A stretch of 44,236 bases of DNA from positions 25,376-69,611 of the forward strand of contig DBDP01000062.1 of assembly GCA_002293625.1 (NCBI GenBank). The letters run 5' to 3'. The translations under genes were made by a program, and so were the position numbers. Origin of the DNA: Clostridiales bacterium UBA929 (GTDB lineage: Bacteria; Bacillota; Clostridia; Oscillospirales; UBA929). This document shows, one piece after another, positions 39,468-44,236 of the stretch (within the stretch, counting starts at the first letter, position 1; every line of letters begins with the position of its first letter). The notes below the pieces were generated by a model. The model saw nothing but the letters and a program-made list of their open reading frames with translations. It did not search any database and was not told where the DNA came from.

Positions 39468-40267
39468 ATCAGTTCCTCATGGGCGCTCCGCACCGCGCGG
39501 CTTAACACTTCGGAAGACAAGACCTCTTCCCCTCCGGCGGTCAGATGCGCCAGAAATTCTATGTTCCCTTTCGGACCTTTAATCGGCGAAAAGGTTATGT
39601 CCTTTACGCCAAATCCTGCGTTTGCGGCGGACAAGGCAAAACCTTGCAACACCTCAAGATGCACCGTGGCGTCCCGCACCACGCCGTTTTTGCCAACCTT
39701 CTCCCGCCCGGCTTCAAACTGCGGTTTTACCAGACAAACCATTGGCGCGTCCGGGTGGAGAATCTGCCTGACCACCGGCAGAACCAGCGAAAGCGAAATA
39801 AACGAAAGATCAAGCACCGCCATGTCGGCGAAGTAGCTGTCAAGGTGTTTGCTTGTCAGGGAACGGATGTTAAAACGCTCCATGCAGGTAACCCTCGGAT
39901 CGTTGCGGAGTGCCCAAGCCAGCTGCCCGTAACCCACATCCACCGCCCAAACGTGCGCCGCGCCGCGCCGGAGCAAACAATCGGTAAACCCTCCGGTCGA
40001 AGCGCCGCCGTCCAATATGCGCAATCCTTCGACGGAGATTGCGAATGTATCCAGTGCCTTCATAAGCTTCAGCCCGCCCCTGCTGACAAACGCCGTCCGT
40101 TCGCGCACTTCAATGTCCGCGTCGGCGGAAAACCCCGCACCGGGCTTCTCCTCTTTCTGACCGTTCACGTATACGTCGCCGCTCATCACAGCGGCGCGCG
40201 CCTTCTCCCTGCTGTCAAACAGCCCCCGCCCGGTCAACAGGATGTCTAAACGTACCTTTTCAGCCAT
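39464..40267 (-). CDS. tlyA: TlyA-family rRNA 2'-O-methyltransferase
   Basis: 267 residues: an S4 RNA-binding domain (1-60, 'RLDILLTGRGLFDSREKARAAVMSGDVYVNG') and an FtsJ-like methyltransferase with the SAM site 'ILDGGASTGGFTDCLLRRGA', 'AVDVGYGQLAW' and 'VLDLSFISL'. Homologues methylate 16S and/or 23S rRNA ribose; some have haemolysin-like annotations that are misleading. Overlaps the dxs stop by 8 bases. Confidence 0.93.
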   Translation of the reverse strand: MAEKVRLDILLTGRGLFDSREKARAAVMSGDVYVNGQKEEKPGAGFSADADIEVRERTAFVSRGGLKLMKALDTFAISVEGLRILDGGASTGGFTDCLLRRGAAHVWAVDVGYGQLAWALRNDPRVTCMERFNIRSLTSKHLDSYFADMAVLDLSFISLSLVLPVVRQILHPDAPMVCLVKPQFEAGREKVGKNGVVRDATVHLEVLQGFALSAANAGFGVKDITFSPIKGPKGNIEFLAHLTAGGEEVLSSEVLSRAVRSAHEELI

Positions 40268-42047
40268 ACTGACGGTCGGTGCCGAACGTTTCCGAAATCA
40301 CGGCGGCTACGGAAGCGGCGTCAAGGCGGCAAAATACCAGTAAGTCCGTGTCGGAGCCGTGCGGGATAAAGCGGTCGCCCGTGTTGATCGGTACACCTTT
40401 AACGAACCGGCACAGATACCCCGGGTTGTCCTCCAGGATAAATACCGCTCCGTCGCAGGCAATCTCCGGAAGCGGCTTAAGCGACGTTACCCTTATAACG
40501 CCGACCGACAAGATTCCTTCTAGACGCTCCGCCGCGTCCAGAGCGACCCGCGCCATTCCTCCGTATGTGACAATCGTCGCGTCGCGCCCCGTCCGGCATG
40601 TCACCACCGGCTGCAACAACGCCCCGCTGTCGTTCGGCAGCGCGCGCTTCGGGTAACGAATCGCGACCGGTCCGTCATTCGGTAAGGCGAGCATCTGCCG
40701 AAGCTCGGAAAATGTAGACGGCGCGAGCAGCGTGAGACCCGGAACGGAGGATAAAAACAGCGGGTCGAACACACCGTGGTGTGTTTCCCCGTCCTCGCCG
40801 GACAACCCCGCGTGTCCGACGGCAAAAACGACCGGCAGATTCTGCATCGCGACGTCGTGGACGATTTGGTCATACGCCCGTTGCAAAAACGTGGAGTAAA
40901 CCGCGACCACCGGGTGCAACCCCTGCTTCGCCATCGCGGCAGCCATCGTGACGGCGTGTCCTTCCGCGATCCCGACGTCGAAAAAGCGGCTCGGAAACCG
41001 TTTCGCGAACGGGTCAAGACCGCATCCCGACTGCATCGCGGCGGTAATCGCGACGATTTTGCGGTCGGTTTCGGCAAGTTCGGTCAACGCTTCCCCAAAA
41101 ATGCGCGAAAACTCGTCGCAAGCCGCGCCGTTTCCCACGCCGTGGTCGATACGGAATTGTTTCACGCCGTGGTACTTGCTGGGGTTCTTTTCGGAATAGG
41201 CGTATCCCCGCCCCTTTTGCGTCACCAAGTGGATCAAAACGGGTTTCCTCATCGCGGCTGCTTGCCGAAGCAGATGCGTTACCGACTTGATGTCGTGACC
41301 GTCGGTCGGTCCCAAATACTCAAACCCCATCTGCGCAAACAGGGAGCCGGGAAAAACGGCGTTCTTGACAAGCTCCTTGCTTCTGTGTATGAAGCGCCCG
41401 ACCGCCCGACCGCCCGGCAGCGGGTCAAGCAGCTTGTGCGTGAAGCGCTTCGCGCTGAAATAGCGCGGCTGCAAGCGGAGCCTTGTAAGGTGGCGCGCCA
41501 CGCCGCCCACGTTTTTCTTGATCGACATGCCGTTGTCGTTCAACACGACGATTAACGGCTCACCGCTCTGCCCCGCGTCGTTCAAGCCCTCGTAGGCGAG
41601 GCCGCCTGTTAAAGCGCCGTCTCCCAACACGGCGACACAGTGGTAATCCTCTTTCAAAAGGGTGCGGGCGCGAGCCATACCCAGCGCCGCCGACACCGAC
41701 GTGGAGGCGTGTCCGGCGGCAAACGCGTCATGGACGCTCTCGGCGGGTTTCGGGAAACCCGACATCCCCCCAAGCGAACGCAGCCCGGTAAAACCCTCTT
41801 TGCGCCCGGTCAGAAGTTTGTGGACGTAACATTGATGCCCCACATCAAAAACGATACGGTCGCGCGAGGTGTCAAACACACGGTGCAGGGCGACGGTCAG
41901 TTCCACGACGCCCAAGTTTGACGCCAAATGCCCGCCGGTTTTTGAAACATTCTTGATCAAAAACTTTCGGATTCCGGCGCAAAACGCGTCCAGCCGTCCT
42001 TCGGGAATCTCTTTTACCGCCTGCAAATCCCGGTCAAACAATCGCAT
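40260..42047 (-). CDS. dxs: 1-deoxy-D-xylulose-5-phosphate synthase
   Basis: 595 residues, slightly shorter than the usual 620 or so. N-terminal 'GHLASNLGVVELTVALHRVFD' and 'FDVGHQCYVHKLLTGR', the thiamine diphosphate motif 'VLGDGALTGGLAYEGLNDAG...NDN', the conserved Glu in 'DVGIAEGHAVTMAAAMA' and 'HHGVFDPLFL'. It makes DXP from pyruvate and glyceraldehyde 3-phosphate, the first step of the MEP isoprenoid pathway, and feeds the neighbouring prenyl synthase. ATG 42047 has AGGTGA upstream and avoids overlap with the DUF212 gene. Confidence 0.96.
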   Translation of the reverse strand: MRLFDRDLQAVKEIPEGRLDAFCAGIRKFLIKNVSKTGGHLASNLGVVELTVALHRVFDTSRDRIVFDVGHQCYVHKLLTGRKEGFTGLRSLGGMSGFPKPAESVHDAFAAGHASTSVSAALGMARARTLLKEDYHCVAVLGDGALTGGLAYEGLNDAGQSGEPLIVVLNDNGMSIKKNVGGVARHLTRLRLQPRYFSAKRFTHKLLDPLPGGRAVGRFIHRSKELVKNAVFPGSLFAQMGFEYLGPTDGHDIKSVTHLLRQAAAMRKPVLIHLVTQKGRGYAYSEKNPSKYHGVKQFRIDHGVGNGAACDEFSRIFGEALTELAETDRKIVAITAAMQSGCGLDPFAKRFPSRFFDVGIAEGHAVTMAAAMAKQGLHPVVAVYSTFLQRAYDQIVHDVAMQNLPVVFAVGHAGLSGEDGETHHGVFDPLFLSSVPGLTLLAPSTFSELRQMLALPNDGPVAIRYPKRALPNDSGALLQPVVTCRTGRDATIVTYGGMARVALDAAERLEGILSVGVIRVTSLKPLPEIACDGAVFILEDNPGYLCRFVKGVPINTGDRFIPHGSDTDLLVFCRLDAASVAAVISETFGTDRQYG

Positions 42048-42061
42048 TCGTTCACCTGCTC

Positions 42062-42544
42062 TCATCCTGCCGCCACAATGGCGGCAACCTCCGGCGCGGG
42101 GATGCATATACCAAAAAGTATACCCAAAGCCGCTCCGGCGAAGACCTCAAAGGGCGTATGCCCCAGCAGCTCTTTCAATTCTTTCACGACGAACTCCGGC
42201 TTTTGGTGTCCCCAGTTATCCAAAATATAGTTGATAATCTTCGCCTGTTCGCCCGCGGAACGCCGCACGTTCGACGCGTCAAACATCACGACAATCGCAA
42301 TTACGGCGGCAATGGCGAACAAGCCCGAATCTAAGCGGTAGAGTTTACCCACCGAGGCAGCCATCGCGCAGACGATGGCGGAGTGCGAAGAAGGCATACC
42401 GCCTGAACCGAGCAGCCGTCGGAAATCCAGCTTCTTATAGCGAATCAGAATGATGATCATCTTCAGAATCTGCGCAGTGAGAAAGGCAAGGAGCGACACG
42501 TTGATGATATGGTTGCCCGTCAGGAAATTTACAGCCGCTCTCAT
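42062..42544 (-). CDS. DUF212 (divergent PAP2) membrane protein
   Basis: 160 residues with about four membrane segments. 'GSGGMPSSHSAIVCAMA' and 'LLGHTPFEVFAGAALG' are the DUF212 signatures, related to PAP2 phosphatases, whose His residues act on lipid phosphates. Its place between ispA and dxs suggests a substrate such as a prenyl phosphate; this is inference only. Starts in an ATGA overlap with ispA. Confidence 0.9.
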   Translation of the reverse strand: MRAAVNFLTGNHIINVSLLAFLTAQILKMIIILIRYKKLDFRRLLGSGGMPSSHSAIVCAMAASVGKLYRLDSGLFAIAAVIAIVVMFDASNVRRSAGEQAKIINYILDNWGHQKPEFVVKELKELLGHTPFEVFAGAALGILFGICIPAPEVAAIVAAG

Positions 42545-43323
42545 CGTCCTTCCGCTCCTATATATATCAAACTTTCGGTGAGAGATTTCATTAGCTCATT
42601 ACCCGAAAACGCTTCTAAGTGTCCCAACGCTTCGGTGAAGAATTGTGTCGCAAGACACCGGCAGGACTCGTCTCCGTCCGAAACGTCGTCGGCATATTGA
42701 AACCCAAGCCCGAAGCTCATCCCGAACGCCGCCGCGTCCGCCCTCCGTTCCGTCGCGCCCGCAAGAACGCACCCCGCTTCCGCCGCCGCGACGAACATTG
42801 CAGCCGTTTTGAGCTGATGAATCACATCGGTTGCCGCCTCGCGGCGCAAGTCCAGTTCCTGACCGCCCGCAATCCCGTGAAGACCCGACGCTTCGGCGAT
42901 GATCCGCGCGGCTTCAAACGCTCCGTTAACGCCGGAACACAGCATCGTTTCAAACGCCGCCGAGAGAAGAGCGCTTCCGGCGAGAAGCGCCGTCGCCTCT
43001 CCGTATACGATATGGTTCGCCGGCTTGCCGCGCCGTGTATCATCGTCGTCCATACAGGGCAGGTCGTCATGTATCAGCGAATAGGTGTGAATCATCTCCA
43101 GCGCGCAGGCGAACGGCAGCGCGTCCTCCCAGTTTCCGCCGCACATACGGCAGAACTCTAAAAGTATCACAGGGCGCAGACGTTTGCCGCCCGGAAAGAG
43201 GCTGTAGCGCATCGCGTCCAGCAACCTCTTCTGCGGCATGTCCCGTTCCGGCAGGGCTGTGTCCAGCGCCGCGTTAATCGCGCTGATATACCGTTCAAAT
43301 TGCGCCTCATTCTGTTTGTTCAA
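42541..43323 (-). CDS. ispA: Short-chain polyprenyl (farnesyl) diphosphate synthase, shortened C-terminus
   Basis: 260 residues against the usual 290-300. The first Asp-rich motif 'IHDDLPCMDDDDTRRG' and preceding 'GGKRLRPVILLEF' are normal. The second reads 'FQYADDVSDGDESCR' and continues directly into 'CLATQFFTEALGHLEAF'; the usual region after it with Gly-Lys, Gly-x-Asp and Lys-x-Thr-Tyr residues is missing, about 25 residues. It condenses IPP with DMAPP/GPP if active. TTG start at 43323 with GGAGG upstream; overlaps xseB by 17 bases. Confidence 0.88.
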   Translation of the reverse strand: MNKQNEAQFERYISAINAALDTALPERDMPQKRLLDAMRYSLFPGGKRLRPVILLEFCRMCGGNWEDALPFACALEMIHTYSLIHDDLPCMDDDDTRRGKPANHIVYGEATALLAGSALLSAAFETMLCSGVNGAFEAARIIAEASGLHGIAGGQELDLRREAATDVIHQLKTAAMFVAAAEAGCVLAGATERRADAAAFGMSFGLGFQYADDVSDGDESCRCLATQFFTEALGHLEAFSGNELMKSLTESLIYIGAEGR

Positions 43324-43540
43324 AGGGCTGTTCCTCCACTGTGTTTTCCGGCGTTTTGGTCAGTTTGGTCACGCGCTGCTCCGCCTTTTGCAAAAGCGTC
43401 TCGCAGGTTCCCGCGAGCTTCGCGCCCTCCTCAAAGAGCTTGATCGAATCCTCCAGCGGTGTGTCTCCCCGTTCCAAAGCGCGGATGATTTCGTTAATCC
43501 GGGTAACGGCTTCCTCAAAGCTCTGTTTCTTAGCAGCCAT
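43307..43540 (-). CDS. xseB: Exonuclease VII small subunit
   Basis: 77 residues, standard length. 'SFEEAVTRINEIIRALERGDTPLEDSIKLFEEGAKLAGTC' is the entire helical hairpin family signature. It forms the multi-subunit nuclease with XseA. ATG 43540 has GGAGGGG upstream; the long upstream frame overlaps xseA and is not used. Confidence 0.95.
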   Translation of the reverse strand: MAAKKQSFEEAVTRINEIIRALERGDTPLEDSIKLFEEGAKLAGTCETLLQKAEQRVTKLTKTPENTVEEQPFEQTE

Positions 43541-43542
43541 AC

Positions 43543-44236
43543 TTACCCCTCCAATACTTCTATTACACGGCTTTTTAGCCGTCCTTCGCGCAGGCGTATA
43601 TTCACGGTGTCGCCCACGGCTACGTCTTTCGCGGAGCGAATGGGGTTTCCGTCTTCGCTTTCCGCCACCGCGTAGCCTCGCGCGAGCACTTTTAGCGGAC
43701 TCAGCGCGTCCAGCCGCGCCGCGAGGGAAGCGAGCGTTCGCGATCTCGGCTGAGAACCACGCTCCCACGCGCCGGACATCCTCTCGCTCATACGGTCCAG
43801 CGACAATCTCTTATCGGCGAAGAAGCGTTCCGGCGAAAGGCGCAGTTTCATGTCAGAAAGCCGTGACAGCCACTCCTCCGTATCCGGCGCGACGATCTCG
43901 GCGGCGTGGCTCGGCGTCGCGGCGCGGATATCGGCGACGAAATCGGCAATGGTCACATCCGGTTCGTGTCCGACTGCCGACACAACCGGGGTCGCGCAGG
44001 CAAAGATGGCGCGCGCCACCCGTTCGTCGTTGAACGCCCACAGATCCTCCAGCGAACCGCCGCCCCGCCCGGTGATGATAACGTAATCTATGCCTTTACG
44101 GTCGCAGTAGCGGATGGCGGAGGCAATCTCCTCCGGCGCTTCCGCGCCCTGCACCCGCACCGGCACGACCACCACGTCACACAGCGGCCACCTGCGGCCC
44201 AAAATACGGATCATGTCGCGTACCGCCGCGCCCGCC
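43543..44236 (-). CDS. xseA: Exonuclease VII large subunit, C-terminal part (5' end outside window)
   Basis: At least 231 residues are present and the frame continues past the window edge with 'GAAVRDMIRILGRRW', the family's internal 'TGAAIRD' region, so this is not the true N-terminus. Conserved segments 'DYVIITGRGGGSLEDLWAFNDE', 'VVSAVGHEPDVTIADFVADIRAATPSHAAE' and the C-terminal 'LSPLKVLARGYAV' are clear. It degrades single-stranded DNA into oligonucleotides. The stop is 2 bases from the xseB start. Confidence 0.95.
   Translation of the reverse strand, partial: AGAAVRDMIRILGRRWPLCDVVVVPVRVQGAEAPEEIASAIRYCDRKGIDYVIITGRGGGSLEDLWAFNDERVARAIFACATPVVSAVGHEPDVTIADFVADIRAATPSHAAEIVAPDTEEWLSRLSDMKLRLSPERFFADKRLSLDRMSERMSGAWERGSQPRSRTLASLAARLDALSPLKVLARGYAVAESEDGNPIRSAKDVAVGDTVNIRLREGRLKSRVIEVLEG

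Noticed and set aside
40776..41555. 259-codon plus-strand frame inside dxs
   Set aside because: It is antisense to conserved dxs motifs and shows no recognisable protein pattern.
1..44236. CRISPR array, prophage or insertion sequence
   Set aside because: No regularly spaced identical repeats, no cas, phage structural, integrase-type or transposase gene is visible; the only recombinase is XerD-like in a chromosomal context.

Overview
The window is about 44 kb of moderately GC-rich DNA, estimated by eye at 55%, and is densely coded. It looks chromosomal, from a spore-forming anaerobic Clostridium-class Firmicute, probably the Oscillospirales/Ruminococcaceae side. This is inferred from the SCIFF ribosomal peptide with its radical SAM maturase, SpoIIM and YunB, the gene orders xseA-xseB-ispA-dxs-tlyA-nadK-argR-recN and rplS-lepB-ylqF-rnhB-yraN, AGGAGG-type ribosome sites, frequent TTG/GTG starts, and plant-polysaccharide hydrolases (GH11, GH5). 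No rRNA, tRNA, CRISPR array, transposase or prophage gene is visible.

Layout. 1-5142: the end of a Gfo/Idh/MocA oxidoreductase (+), then minus-strand genes: a flavodoxin, an aroF-pheA-amidohydrolase operon (entry to aromatic amino acids and phenylalanine branch), and an AIM24-flavin reductase pair. 5249-7197: gdhA (+) behind a consensus sigma-A promoter, then an AraC-GyrI regulator that has lost its effector domain by internal deletion. 7279-11758 (-): a Tiki/ChaN-like lipoprotein, a YesL-like membrane protein, a compact structured intergenic element, xerD, spoIIM-like and proC. 12040-21110 (-): one long gene run, wecG-GNAT-DJ-1-fau-mltG-alaS-hinT-yajC-TIGR04086 gene-scfA-scfB, ending in a strong terminator. 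The SCIFF peptide and its maturase are at the 3' end and share a TGATG stop/start junction.

21168-26469: a 27-codon ORF coupled to yunB (+), an overlapping GH11 (membrane-anchored)/GH5 (no signal peptide) pair (-), an NfeD-stomatin operon (+), a metallophosphoesterase (-) and a small four-cysteine DUF1540 gene (+). 26505-31280 (-): rplS, two tandem signal peptidases I, ylqF/rbgA, rnhB, yraN and thrC. 31405-36398 (-): two tandem paralogous beta-lactamase-fold hydrolases followed by a two-permease/one-ATPase ABC-2 transporter. 36560 to the end (-): the conserved exonuclease VII, isoprenoid (ispA, dxs), tlyA, nadK, argR, recN run, with xseA cut by the window edge.

The most useful things beyond routine annotation are a dispersed family of short palindromic repeats between operons whose outer arms are kept while inner arms vary with compensating pairs; a SCIFF precursor with an unusual C-terminal extension reaching its maturase start; a structured RNA candidate next to xerD; a possible autoregulatory switch in the rplS leader; conserved enzymes lacking signature residues (XerD lysine, RbgA G4 motif, MltG EKE motif, IspA C-terminal substrate loop); and the hydrolase/ABC-2 cluster, whose substrate is unknown. 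All family calls were made by reading motifs, without database searches.
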